Shown here piece by piece: positions 1 to 11,092 of a stretch of DNA of 64,000 nucleotides. The position numbers were made by a program, and so were the translations under genes. The notes below the pieces were generated by a model that saw only the letters and a program-made list of their open reading frames with translations, did no database searches and was not told the origin of the DNA. Origin of the DNA: Macrostomum hystrix (taxonomy: Eukaryota; Platyhelminthes; Macrostomidae); the NCBI GenBank assembly GCA_950097015.1, contig CATNEN010000002.1:2356001-2420000 (forward strand). The letters are read 5' to 3'. Each line of letters begins with the position of its first letter. Positions within the stretch are counted from its first letter, which is position 1.

Positions 1-228
1 ATAAATAAAAAAATTATAGAAACAATCATAATTTATACACGCATATGAATTTCTTTTATTCTTCATGTTTCGACTTATCTGCCCGACTATTCTTTAAACT
101 TTGTTTTAATGCCACTGACCTCCAGCCGAGCCCTGGCTTTATACACACCCGCAGACTTGTAAACACAGGCTGTTATCTGTTTCAAAATTTTATAGCAGCG
201 TCTTAGTCTAAACAGTCAATTAAACGGT

Positions 229-3200
229 ATGATTTATCGCAAAGGACTGCTCATGCAGCTCCCGCTGCTCTTCTCGTCCTTCTGTATGCGTCAACCTGTG
301 GCAAGAGCTATGGTATGCATTAAAGTCCATATAGTTTTCATTTGTATTTGGTCTCAATAATCAATTTTCATGCTTCGTGATTTGTAAAACAACTTAGCGT
401 GCTTCGCTTATATATTCTATGGCGCTAGTAATCATTGATTGTCTCTTATTATTTTATTAAATACTGTGAAAGGATTTTTAACCCCTTCTTTGCCTAATTG
501 CCTAATAAAATGTTTTTATTGCATTTAGGAATAAAATATGAAGTAAATATGGCTTTCTGTTATTAATACTAATTGCTCTATAATAGATTCATTTTTATGT
601 TAGGCCTAGCTAAGCCTATTCTTTCCTACAAGTTCATCCTATGAATTCTATGCTATTCTTTGTGTTCTGACTTGTAGTAGACTAGTAGCCCATCGCCATG
701 ACCATGTCCATGTCCAAAGACAGTTGTCATTGTAGAACCAGAACTGCCACCATCAACATTACTAGCTTGTCTAGGACTGGGTGTAGAACCAATAGCAGCA
801 GCAGTTAGGCCAGTTCTATGATGTCCAAAAACATGATCACAATCATGTTTAACCAGATTATAATCTATTTCATTTGTCAACTTTTCTGCTGCACTGGGCT
901 CAAAGCTATAAGATAACATCACATTGAATACATAATAATGAATAGAGAGCAGAGCTAGTATAAGAAGCAAATAGTTAAAAACTGTAAGCATACTGTAAAG
1001 CATATTATTAAGTAGTTGCACAAACTTATGAATGAAATCAACATTAGAAATTATAAATATTTTCTGTTAATATACATTTCTAAATTATTACATTTTAAGA
1101 CTTTGAAAAATGGCAATGTTCTACTTCTGTTCATTATATTATTTTTTCGTTTGAATTTGTGCTACACATGCATTCTGAGTTTGAAAAAGTTGTGCTAACG
1201 TGGCTTTGCAGTGACTTGACACTTGGATCTATGTCTATTGCAGAACCTGGCAAATATGGGGGAACAGAAAGCTAAAGCATAGAAATTCTGTAGCTGAAGA
1301 ATTAAAATGCATGGCATGACTGCTGTTCTATTCAAAAGCCACCTCGAAGAATTCTTATGGCACTGTCTATACCCCAAGAATAGCTTCTTTGCCCTCCTCT
1401 ACTGGATTAGGCACTATTAACAGGTTTGAAAGAAGAAAGACTGACCAAAACTTTTCAGAACTGTCTGACCAAACTACATACTTTTTGTTACTGTTAAACA
1501 TGTTTTTTTGTCTTTACCTATTGTTTGCAAACAAAAAATAATATAACAAAAAGAAGTAGAACATTGCCAAAAAATTATATGATATGACATATCTAATGGT
1601 AGTTAAATCCTTGTGCAACATAAAAATATTATTATATATGAAAAGAAAGTTTACTCCTAAAAATACATGACTTGAGAGTTTTTAATGAGATTATTAAGTC
1701 TTAGCTATATAATTTTAAAGTGTTTGACTTATCATTTTTTCCTATTATTGTCTTACAATCATTAATCAATTGTCTTGTGTGTCTGACATTTTGATGCTTA
1801 CAAATGTATGCCAAATTAGAAATATATAATTAGAAATATATATATTTTTGTGTGTACACCAAATGTATCCTATTGTCAGATGTATTCCATATATATGCCA
1901 GATATATGCCTATTTTTTGTTCATACTGATGCATGCTGGAATTTTCAACAAAAAGCCCACTTTCCTGATGGTGGGTAGTAGGCGTCTGACCAAGACTTTG
2001 TTTTTATGGAAATAAAATTTTTGCTTCACTTTTGTTCTGGCACCTGACTTTAAATCTGCAGTTTATTCACTTAGAAAATTTGGAGAAAAAATAGGAATGC
2101 CTATAGGGTGAATCCCTATCTCCCCTGAATGTATCCCCATCCCCTGTTTTAGCACTGTTTGTTACAGCTGACAAAGTAATGCTGACTAAAGGATCATATA
2201 TAAGAAAAAATGCAATGAAAGAATGTAATAGTAAAAATGCTGTGACCAAATAGTTCAAATTATTTTATATAAAATGCATTTAAAAATGCTTTTGCATTAC
2301 AATTACTTAAAATGAAATGACCTTCAACATTTTTTTATTCCACTCTTAGACTGCTCTTTAGGCAGCTATAGGCAAAAGCTAGAAAATTATAGATCAAACT
2401 AACTATAATGTATCTGTACCCATATCTATGGCTTGCTAGTGGATAAAGTAGCTATTTCTATAATTGTAAAACTTTAGGTGCAGGGCAGCTATGTCCAGAA
2501 GCAAGCCATGACCCCATATTAGGGACATGTTGGCTTTCTTTAATATTGAGTCATAGCAGTTATTGCTTATGGATGGGAATTGTTAGAAATTTTTTAAATA
2601 AAAGTAATGGTATTATAGTTTTTTAGATGTTGCTTAAAGGGTTAAAGTTATTGAATGCATAGCTACTTATAAGATATTGTTGTTTTCAATACTGACATCT
2701 CTTTCATTGTTTCCAATTTGAAGGCTTCCACTGACACAGGAACTGTTTATGACTTCACAGCCAAGACTATCGATGGAGAGCAGGTGTCACTCAGCAAGTA
2801 CAAGTGAGATTTGTTCTCTTGTATACATGTTTTCATAAGTGAGAATTCTAATTACTACAATTCAGCAATTGTTTCATGTATGAAACCTCCTACTTAGTTT
2901 GTTAGTAGCATAGTTAGCATCACTGATAGCTGATTCTTATTAGCAATTTTTAGGAATGAACATTATTGATTGCTAGTAAAATAGACGGCCTTATTTGCAC
3001 TTCTATGGGCCCCTCTTGCCGATTATCTGATTACATCGAGTAGCTAGGCTTCGCCCTAGTTCATTGTTCCTAATATTCCAGTCTGCATTTGGTTAGGCAA
3101 GGTTAGTTGCCATGACAACGAATGGGATGCAGAATTTTTGTCTGTAATGTTTTGAATCGACAAATTTGATTGCTGATCAGTATTCTGACATCCTGGGGAT

Positions 3201-5911
3201 GAAGCGAACCGTGTTTGATTAGTTTGAGAGTGAGCTGCTCTTTGAGTACCGCGGATCTCGACCTGAGCTGTCAATGAATGAGGGCACAGAAATCATTTCT
3301 TTCCTTCCCTGCATAGTGCTGCTAGCTCATATGAGCGCTGTTTGAGCACTAAACCCAATGATGTGCTAGTTTTGCTGCTAACAAATTTGAGTACATTGGG
3401 AATGGGATAATTTGGATCAGTTGGAGTCTTGGAGAACGGGGAATTGGATGAAGAGCAAGTGGCGATATTAGGATGGAGATTATCAGTCGACTGAAGTCAG
3501 ATTTAAATTTATCGTAGGAGATGGAAAGTGGAATAAGTAGGATAGGATCAGTAGGGTATGGGATGTGGAAATAAAAGGATCAGTAAGAGATGGGATGTGG
3601 GATATTTAGGATCAGAAGTAGATGGGATGTAGGATAAATAGAATCAATTAAGAATGGGATGTAGGATAAAGAGGATCAGGTGGAGTGGGATCGGACGTTG
3701 AAGAGCTACGCATAGCAATCTCCTCGCTTTCCGTCGTGTCCCAGGGGTCGCGTGCTTGTTGTGACCAACGTGGCCTGCCTCTGAGGCGCAACAGAGAGCA
3801 ACTACAAGCAGCTGGTCGACCTGCACACTCGACTAGCTGGCCGGGGCCTCTCCGTCGCCGCCTTCCCCTGCAATCAGTTCGGCAGTCAGGAGCCGTGGCC
3901 TGAGGCCCAGATCAAGGAGTTCGTTGTTAGTAGATTCGGCGTCAAGTTTGATCTCTACGCCAAGATTGAGGTCAATGGCGACGGCGCGCATCCCCTGTTC
4001 GCCTTTCTAAAGGCTCGCCTGCCGGGCACTCTGATGGACTTCGTCAAATGGAATTTCACCAAGTTTCTCATCGATCGCAATGGCGTACCTGTGAAGCGCT
4101 ACGGCCCTAATGTGGCGCCTAAGGTGAGGATCTGGGAAAATTCTGGACATTGTCTTTAGGTCTGGGAAGATTCCTGACATTGTCTTTGGCTCTGGGAAGA
4201 TTCCTGACATTGTCTTTAGGTCTGGGAAGATTCCTGACATTGTCTTTAGGTCTGGGAAGATTCCTGACATTGTCTTTAGGTCTGGGAAGATTCCTGACAT
4301 TGTCTTTGGCTCTGGGAAGATTCCTGACATTGTCTTTAGGTCTGGGAAGATTCCTGACATTGTCTTTAGGTCTGGGAAGATTCCTGACATTGTCTTTGGC
4401 TCTGGGAAGATTCCTGACATTGTCTTTGGCTCTGGGAAGATTCCTGACATTGTCTTTGGCTCTGGGAAGATTCCTGACATTGTCTTTAGATCTGGGAAGA
4501 TTCCTGACATTGTCTTTAGGTTTGGGAAGATTCCTGACATTGTCTTTGGATCTGGGAGGATTTAAGTCTTGATTTAGGAAGCTCTCAGTCATGACAATTT
4601 CAGACAATTCCAGTCCCGATCTAGTCTTGATTTTTTATCGATTCGTTTTTTACCGACTTTTAGATTACTAAGTCTACTTAATTAGCTAATTCGATTTCGC
4701 TATTCAGAAACAGCAAACAATAGTCAAAATAATTGATTGGTCCTGATATTTACACTCTTGATTATCTAGTCTGTCCTATATTGTTAGGATAAATGTGAAG
4801 CTTTTAGGAGCCATACTCATTATACCGTCATGGGTTTGAGCACTTCAGGACATTGGCTGCTCTCCGCTGCATAGTTACGTACGTCTATATCTAGTTAGTC
4901 GCACTCAAACTCAAATCTGCCAATAAAATGGCCGGGTTTGTGTCAACAATGTCTGCTGTTATCCAACTTGGCTGTTTTGGCTCAAATGCGGTTCCCATGC
5001 ACTTTCTGGGGCTGCTGCTGCTGCTGCTGCTGCTGCATTGTCTTCTGTAGTTCTCTTAGCACAGGTACTCTGTACTCATGTACTCCAACCAGTGCTAATT
5101 TTAGAATGCCTTTATGTTTAATTTATGAGAAATTGTTTTTTGTCTAGAGCAGTACAAGGCATTTTAAGTTCTTTGTCTACTTCTCATTAGCTTATCGTAG
5201 CAAATAACCAATCCCAAGTCTCCCAGTCTCTCTCCCTCTGTCTTTCAGTCTCTTCAATTATCTCTCAGTCTCTCCATCTATCTCAGTCTCCCAATCCATC
5301 TCTCAGTCTCTCCATCCATCTCTCAGTCTCTCCATCCCTCTCTCAGTCTCTCCATCCATCTCTCAGTCTCTCCATCCATCTCTCAGTCTTTCCATTCATC
5401 TCTCAGTCTCTCTATCCATCTCTCAGTCTCTCCATCCATCTCTCAGTCTCTCCATCCATCTCTCAGTCTCTCCATCCATCTCTCAGTCTCTCCATCCATC
5501 TCTCAGTCTCTCCATCCATCTCTCAGTCTCTCCATCCATCTCTCAGTCTCTCCATCCATCTCTCAGTCTTTCCATTCATCTCTCAGTCTCTCCATCCATC
5601 TCTCAGTCTCTCCATCCATCTCTCAGTCTCTCCATCCATCTCTCAGTCTCTCCATCCATCTCTCAGTCTCTCCATCCATCTCTCAGTCTCTCCATCCATC
5701 TCTCAGTCTCTCCATCCATCTCTCAGTTTCTCCATCCATCTCTCAGTCTCTCCATCCATCTCTCAGTCTCTCCCTCCATCTCTCAGTCTATCCCGTCTTT
5801 CTGTAATGCGGCAGTCACTAATTGTTATATAATGCAATAATTTTTTCGCTTTTACAATTTCAGGACATGGAGTCGGACATCCTTGAGCTGCTCAACAAAG
5901 ACGAGTTGTAA
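229..5911 (+). CDS. GPX4: Selenocysteine glutathione peroxidase, GPX4-like, 4 coding exons
   Basis: It reduces hydroperoxides (phospholipid hydroperoxides in GPX4) using glutathione or another thiol. Exons I join are 229-312, 2724-2803, 3745-4123 and 5864-5911. All junctions are GT-AG and keep phase (0, 2, 0), giving 196 residues. An in-frame TGA at 3782-3784 lies in the context NVACL-TGA-GATESNY, exactly where the family has catalytic selenocysteine (Sec68). The other catalytic residues are visible: Gln103 (FGSQEP), Trp157 and Asn158 (KWNF). A SECIS element follows in the 3' UTR, and AATAAA lies at 6287-6292. The start at 229 opens a basic/hydrophobic leader. In-frame ATGs at 253 and 310 (last codon of exon 1) could give shorter forms, as in mammalian GPX4. 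The protein ends in KDEL. Introns 1 and 3 are long and repeat-bearing. The gene symbol denotes family resemblance, not proven orthology. Confidence 0.9.
653..1021 (-). CDS. Hypothetical small membrane protein inside GPX intron 1
   Basis: This is an open frame of 122 residues on the strand opposite GPX. The N-terminal third is strongly hydrophobic (about residues 8-36), like a signal anchor or one membrane span. It is followed by a polar stretch with Ser/Gly-rich and Gly/His-alternating segments near the end. On this strand an AATAAA lies about 130 bases past the stop (TTTATT near 513-518 on +). I recognise no family. The composition is not simple shadow sequence, but there is no splice or promoter evidence, so it could be a chance ORF in AT-rich intron DNA. 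Confidence 0.3.
   Translation of the reverse strand: MQLLNNMLYSMLTVFNYLLLILALLSIHYYVFNVMLSYSFEPSAAEKLTNEIDYNLVKHDCDHVFGHHRTGLTAAAIGSTPSPRQASNVDGGSSGSTMTTVFGHGHGHGDGLLVYYKSEHKE
1022..2723 (+). other. GPX intron 1, remainder
   Basis: This is AT-rich intronic DNA with many short A/T runs. I see no exon, tRNA or mobile element in it. Short ORFs near 1016-1377 and 2067-2258 lack support. Confidence 0.5.
3782..3784 (+). other. In-frame TGA read as selenocysteine
   Basis: The TGA sits in an exon that is otherwise open from 3745 to 4123. It aligns with the Sec/Cys active-site position of glutathione peroxidases. The flanking residues (NVACL before, GATESNYKQL after) are the conserved active-site loop. 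Together with the SECIS at 6044-6121 this argues for recoding, not for a nonsense mutation. Confidence 0.9.
4141..4560 (+). repeat. 30-bp tandem array in GPX intron 3
   Basis: There are about 14 copies of a 30-bp unit (contains GGGAAGATTCCTGACATTG), with the main variation a GG/GC change at one dinucleotide. The array starts 17 bases after the exon 3 donor, and its first unit grades into the sequence beside the splice site. Because 30 is divisible by 3, three frames stay open on the two strands; these ORFs are artefacts. Confidence 0.97.
5268..5790 (+). repeat. 20-bp C/T-rich tandem array in GPX intron 3
   Basis: There are about 26 copies of TCTCAGTCTCTCCATCCATC. The array ends about 70 bases before the exon 4 acceptor. 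Each unit contains a CAG after a pyrimidine run, so the array offers many decoy 3' splice sites. Confidence 0.97.
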
Positions 5912-6043
5912 ATCAATGTTTGTGCTTCCCTTAAAAATTCATTTACTAAACATTTTTTTCAGTTTAAATAGTATTTATTCTGTACGATTAGAAATGAAAA
6001 TCTGTGTTTGAGGCTAAGGTGCACTATTGCTGTATTAACGCGG

Positions 6044-6121
6044 GGCTATTAATGATGCACGATCTCGTAAAAACTGATTTTCACAAGAAACCAGTTGGAG
6101 ATCGATTGCTGATAAATGGCC
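6044..6121 (+). promoter_or_regulatory. SECIS element in the GPX 3' UTR
   Basis: The element lies 133 bases after the GPX stop. Helix I pairs GGCTATT (6044-6050) with AATGGCC (6115-6121). The quartet is ATGA (6052-6055) opposite TGAT (6110-6113), which supplies the tandem G-A pairs. Helix II pairs CGATCTC (6060-6066) with GAGATCG (6098-6104), plus GCA/TGC near the core. An unpaired A run lies at 6069-6073, and a short AACTG/CAGTT stem closes the apex, giving a type-2-like apex. All diagnostic parts of a eukaryotic SECIS are present in order. Confidence 0.9.
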
Positions 6122-6286
6122 ATTTGAGACGCTTCAGTTGTGTTGCGCAAATTTTCTTTGTCGCAATCAACGTGTGCAGCTGCGTCTTAAGGCTAAGCCT
6201 CGGTGATATTTGTAGGGCTCGCTTGTCTCACTCCAAAATCTTTCACTTTGGAAAGAATGCACCGTATAGTTTTCTACCCGATAACC

Positions 6287-6292
6287 AATAAA
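6287..6292 (+). terminator. AATAAA polyadenylation signal of GPX
   Basis: A canonical AATAAA lies 166 bases after the SECIS. It is the first one downstream, so it plausibly ends the GPX transcript. Confidence 0.5.
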
Positions 6293-6504
6293 CTTCTTTA
6301 AATACGAGCTATTGCCTGATTTTGGCTTTAATTCCTGCTTTAAAAATAGTTCTTTTATTCCTAGAATGAACAATTAAGCAACTGCAAATCGTTTCCATTG
6401 CTCTTATTTTTACTGAATCGTCACAGCTCAAAAGTCTCAATTGTAAATTTAGTGAGATGAGTGAAAGCGGAGAAATAAGACTGGGAACAGATAAGACAGG
6501 AGAG

Positions 6505-6721
6505 ATGAGACACGAGGAGCAACGGGCCGGATTTGGGAGCTTTGAGGGCCGCATGTGGCCCGCGGGTGGCTTTCACAAGACGGAAATTTCATTGGACCGA
6601 AATTTCACAACGCCGAAAAGTAAAAATGCAAAAGGACAGTAGTGCAAGAATTTTCGGCGTTGTGAAATTTCGGTCTTGTGAAGCCACCTGGCCCGCGGGC
6701 CGGAGTTTGCCGACCCCTGCA
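6505..6721 (-). mobile_element. hAT-type non-autonomous element (MITE)
   Basis: The right edge on + ends in GTTTGCCGACCCCTG, the reverse complement of the widespread hAT terminus CAGGGGTCGGCAAAC, followed inward by the typical GGCCCGCGGGCC block. Inside are two long inverted arms (GGTGGCTTTCACAAG near 6564 against CTTGTGAAGCCACC near 6675, each with a copy of CGAAATTTCACAACGCCGAAA). A related fragment lies at 35612-35692. No transposase is present, and the left terminus is not clear. Confidence 0.65.
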
Positions 6722-7289
6722 AGTTTAGGCGCTCTATCGTTAACATCCTCAGTCCTCACTCGATGTGGATGTTGAGGTGGTGGGTGTTTATTGAAAATAA
6801 TGTTTTTTACATTTGTTTAGATAAGGCGATGAAAAGGCGCGAAGTGGCGGTCAGACGGGGTGTGAATGCAATGAAGAAGTGTGAAAATAAAGTTATTTTG
6901 ACTGTTTAGCCAGGCCAAGTGTGAGGGGTCAGAGGGAGGGCTGTAAAGTGCTGGAAATGTTAAAATGTTATATTCAAAGCTACTTAAATTAGGGTGTGAA
7001 GTCTCTGCAATGGTGTCAAAATTATTTTAGGCTGATGGCCAGGGCAGGCGTGCCTTTAAATGTTTTTACAAGGTCGTATCCGTATGTTGAATTAAATGCT
7101 TTATAAACGCGATATTAATAGTACGGTCCGAATATTTCTGTCTAGTCTAGAATAATAAAACTAACATGGTTAATAAGTTATCTTAGAGAAAAAGAAACTT
7201 TTATTTTTCTTCTCAAAAAATAAGTGAAATTGCTGAAATTGCCTGGCACCAATTTATGTGATTCGAAGTTTAGGCCAAGTGCCGTTATG
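6722..7289 (+). other. Intergenic, no gene seen
   Basis: This is unremarkable AT-rich DNA between the hAT element and the next tandem array. I see no coding exon or RNA gene. Confidence 0.5.
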
Positions 7290-7745
7290 GGAATGTGCAA
7301 TTTTAAGGGCCATTTTATGAACAGCAGTTTAACGAATGTGCAGTTATGGGAATGCGTAGTTCAGGGAATGTTCAGTTTATGGAACATACATTTTAGGGAG
7401 TGTGCAGTTAAGAGAATGTTCAGTTTCGGTAATGTTCAGTTTAGTCAATGTTAAGTTTAGGAAATGTTCAGTTTAGGAATTGTTAAGTTTAGGAACGTTT
7501 AGTTTAGGGATTGTTAAGTTTAGGAATGTTTAGTTTAGGGATTGTTGAGTTTAGGAATGTTTAGTTTAGGGATTGTTGAGTTTAGGAATATTTAGTTTAG
7601 GGATTGTTGAGTTTAGTAAATGTTTAGTTTAGGGATTGTTGAGTTTAGGAACGTTTAGTTTAGGGATTGTTAAGTTTAGGAATGTTTAGTATAGGGATTG
7701 TTGAGTTTAGGAATGTTTAGTACAGGGATTGTTAAGTTTAGGAAA
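7290..7745 (+). repeat. Imperfect ~31-bp tandem array
   Basis: The repeat is built on GTTTAGGGATTGTTGAGTTT with many single-base changes. It starts as looser units (GAATGTTCAGTTTAG) near 7290 and becomes regular after about 7480. Confidence 0.9.
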
Positions 7746-9354
7746 TGTGCATGCCGATTTGGAAAGCTCTGGCTCAAGGAATCACGACTCTTTGTTTAGA
7801 GGCTCCAGTCTAAAAAGGTGACAATTTATGGACTAATTGGACTAAATGAATTCTCACACTGGCTTCCATAATCCATTATAATTAATTTGCATCAGCTAGT
7901 TTTGCAAATGTGGACATTATGGAGCAGTTTAAATTAGCCCTAATCTGTGAATACAGGTATACTGAAGAACGGATTAGCGCCATGCTGTTAACTAATGACT
8001 GAGTTGGATGCAACCTATATAGATTGAGAATTTCTCCACTCAGCTATTAATTCTCATTATTTGAATGCGGTTTGATTGTGCATGAGAGCAACTTTAGGGG
8101 AAATTGCAGCCTTGTCAATAAATACCACTCGGGCAACCATTGTGTACAGAATGCATTTTTAGGCTAACCGATCTTTTGATTAGAACCGCGGTTGTGCATT
8201 GTTTTCAGGTGAATACGGTAGTCTATACTGACAATGACTCAGTCTTTTTGTGTCAAAGTTTCTCAGCTTGAGCTGCGCTGGATCTATAGATTGAGTTGTC
8301 TTGATTCCCCCAACTTGTTTCAACTCCCACGTCCATTTTTCATTTCCTTTTTTGTGCAACTTTTTAAACCAGCTTCTTCCCCCATTCCATATAAAAATCT
8401 CCCATACAGGTTTATATTAGTTAATCAGCCGTGCATCGGTCTAACGCTCCCAATGCTTTCATTCCCAAACGAAATGCTGAAATCCCACCCACTGCACCGT
8501 CTATTGTTGTATGCGCGCCTACTGAGTCCCCATTGTTATCCTGCTCACTCCGGCTCAATCCTGTTTGTCGCTCATATTATAAAGATGATAACCTTTACAA
8601 TAAATATTATTTTAGATAACCGACTGCGGAGACACGGTTTGACTGCTGGTCAGTATCGCGTCCTACACTCACGTCGAAGTCGATGAGCTCAAATCCCCGA
8701 CGAGGCCGCACTCATTTCAGAGGGGCGCAATTTTGAGGGGAGAAATCGTTGATTTAAGGGGCGCAAATGTAGATTTGAGTGTCCCAGTCGTGGAGTTGAG
8801 GGCCACAATCGTAGATTTAAGGTGCGCTATCGTAGATTTAAGGAGCCAAAATTGATTTTAATGGGGTGTAACTGAAATATAAGTTGCATATAACTCACGT
8901 ATGTAAAACAGTTATCGAATGCTTTTTAAAGCAATTAGCAAATAAGCGGTTTAATAAGAATAAGAGGTTAAAGCTTTAATTGGGTCTAATCAAAATTGTT
9001 ATAGCGAAATAGCTTAACTTAATTTACAAGCGCAGCGACGACATGAAGGCACAAAAAATAGTTGTGGCGCTGCCAATTTGTGACAGTGAACTGGTGAGCT
9101 TCAAAAGACAGGTTTTGCAATTCTAGTGATTCTTAATTGCGCAACTGTTAAACTTACATAAAGTACTATACTATAGGCTTTAAGCACTGAAAGAGAGGTT
9201 CGTTTCTAGGCAAATCCAATTGATACAAAATATACTCGTAAATGAGCAAAAATTGCGCATGTTATTGTATCATGTACACAGTCGTATATAAGAGAGCATC
9301 GGTAGCGTCGGAAACAGAGCGTCCATTGATCGGAAAATCACTTTGTTTTATGGT
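7746..9354 (+). other. Intergenic; possible worn SINE remnant near 8625-8740
   Basis: There is no convincing gene. The ORF at 8234-8686 has no recognisable features. Around 8690 the text GAGCTCAAATCCCCGACGAGG resembles the internal part of SINE-A, so an old copy is possible. A weak repeat based on CGTAGATTTAAGG runs from about 8745 to 8850. Confidence 0.35.
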
Positions 9355-9590
9355 GGTCTACCCGAAGGTTGTGAAAGTGCTGTCTTCCCAAGATCAAGAA
9401 GGTGGTCTTGCCAAGGTCACGAAGGTGCTCCTCCCACGGTGATGAATGCGGTCGTGCCGAAATCATGAAGCTGATATTGCCAAGGTCATGAATAAGATCG
9501 TTGCCGCGAGGTTATGAAGGTTTTCCCAATGATGTTTATAAAGGTCGTTTCGCCTAGGTCGTGAAGGTTGTCTTCCCCAGACCACCGTAT
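9355..9590 (+). repeat. Degenerate ~27-30-bp repeat 3' of the PPxY membrane protein gene
   Basis: Units resemble GGTCATGAAGGTGGTCTTGC with heavy divergence. The repeat lies directly past the stop codon of the minus-strand gene at 9599, so it probably falls in its 3' UTR. Confidence 0.7.
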
Positions 9591-9598
9591 TCCCACTC

Positions 9599-10348
9599 TC
9601 AGCTGACCGGCGGCAGGTCGTCCCTCGGTCCGGACCTCGCGAAACCTGGCGGCGGCTTGTTAGGATCTGAGGTCGACTGTCGGCGACTCTCAGAGGCAAC
9701 CGTCGCAGATCCGCCAGCTGCCACGGCGGCAGGTGAAGCGCCACTGCCTACTGGAGAATTCGTTGCTAGAGCCGCTGCCACTGCTGCTGCTGACGCCCGT
9801 CCCGTGCTGGTTGCGGGTCGACTTCTCCTCGCACTGAAGAGTCTGGTGAGCACGGAGCTCACGGAGCCGAGCCCGGCTAGCGGCTGCTCCTCGTAGGGCG
9901 GTGGCGGATAGGCCGCGGAGTCCAGGGGAAGCGTGTAGTCCTGGCAGCTGTATGGCGGAGGCTCCGGCAGCAGCATCAGGGACATTGGATAGCCACCAGC
10001 CAGCTGATGCTGCTGAAGCTGCTGCTGCTGCTGCACTGTGAAGATCGCCCTCTCCTGAGCTCCCAGCTGAGCCTGCACCCTCAGCAACCGCTTCGCGTTG
10101 GCATGCCGGACGCAGAGGAAGATGATGACGCCCAGCAGGGCGGTGACGATCAGGAGGCTGCTCATCACAGCCGCCGCTATGTAGGCCGGGTTGCAGCCGA
10201 AATCATTCGGGTTGGCGTAGCAGTAGTAGCTGCGGTTGTTGTCTCCTCCACCGTCGATGCTCCTGGCTGAGCGACCCTGCAGCTTCGGGGCCCGCGGCAG
10301 CTTCAAGCTGGCGTCGATCAGCTGGAAGTCCGTCCGAGCTAATCTCAT
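9599..10348 (-). CDS. Single-pass membrane protein with two PPxY motifs
   Basis: The frame gives 249 residues from the ATG at 10348. A short extracellular part carries an N-x-S site and two cysteines (YYCYANPNDFGC, residues 41-52). One membrane span covers about 55-80 and is followed by basic residues, giving a cytoplasmic tail. The tail has a Gln run (107-115), PPPY at 131-134 and PPPPY at 149-153 (ligands for WW domains, e.g. Nedd4-family ligases), then an Ala/Ser-rich region. The layout recalls small adaptor-like proteins of the WBP1/VOPP1/Shisa kind, but I cannot assign a family. No signal peptide is visible. The frame stays open upstream of the ATG to about 10390, so a 5' exon probably supplies the leader. 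Confidence 0.7.
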   Translation of the reverse strand: MRLARTDFQLIDASLKLPRAPKLQGRSARSIDGGGDNNRSYYCYANPNDFGCNPAYIAAAVMSSLLIVTALLGVIIFLCVRHANAKRLLRVQAQLGAQERAIFTVQQQQQLQQHQLAGGYPMSLMLLPEPPPYSCQDYTLPLDSAAYPPPPYEEQPLAGLGSVSSVLTRLFSARRSRPATSTGRASAAAVAAALATNSPVGSGASPAAVAAGGSATVASESRRQSTSDPNKPPPGFARSGPRDDLPPVS

Positions 10349-11092
10349 TGCCTGCTCATTCGCCTCTGTGCTGTCTCCTCTGCGAGTTCCAAGGCTTGAA
10401 AGCGACCTCTTCTTCTACTCCGCCTCTGCCTGTCAGGCGTAGTCTAAAAAGTCACACACCTCTACAGTGGTTTGGGATCTGGGTAGAGAGAGACTGGGGT
10501 AGAGAAACAGAGAGAAACAGGGAGAGAGCGAAGGTTAGTTGAGAATGCAAATTTGGGATTTGAGGGCGGCTCGCTATAGTTCGGAGTCCCCAAGTGCTGC
10601 CGCACCTGTCTATTGGCCGTCTGTCCATGCTCACTCTGCTCACCCTGCTCACTCACCCTCTGTCCGCGTCGTCGTCAGGGACGACAATGGAAGAGGCAGA
10701 GTAAACAGCTGGCACGCTGGTGGGCGACAGTAGAATGGGGAGAGGAGAGAGGAGGAGAGAAGATCCGATGGAAGCACGCGCAGTATACGGGATCAACGCG
10801 CTATCTAACTAAGTCCCGACTCTGTCTTGGGAGTTTTAGTAGTATTGCTGCAGAATCGATTGTGCTTAATTCCTCTTCCTTTTACTGACAGTTAGTCCTC
10901 GTATACGACTGCTTTCTGTGCTGTACAATGTTTATATAGGTGTACAGTAAGTTTTTTCTACGCGCCTTTGTAATTTACTTTGCCAGGTAGACAATATCGA
11001 CGAAAATTGTATTTGATTAGGAAAAAATTTTACTAATTCCAAAAAATGGTTGAACTTTGCTTTCATGTCTGACTGCTTATCTTGTCTTGTCT
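10349..11092 (-). other. Probable 5' region of the PPxY gene
   Basis: It contains pyrimidine-rich stretches on the minus strand (10470-10530) and possible acceptor sites just upstream of the open frame. I could not place a first exon. Overlapping ORFs here do not look coding. Confidence 0.35.

Noticed and set aside
3685-3903. ORF overlapping GPX exon 3
   Set aside because: Out-of-frame shadow of the selenoprotein exon.
4007-4607. ORFs of 140-177 residues on both strands
   Set aside because: They come from the 30-bp array overlapping GPX exon 3 and intron 3.
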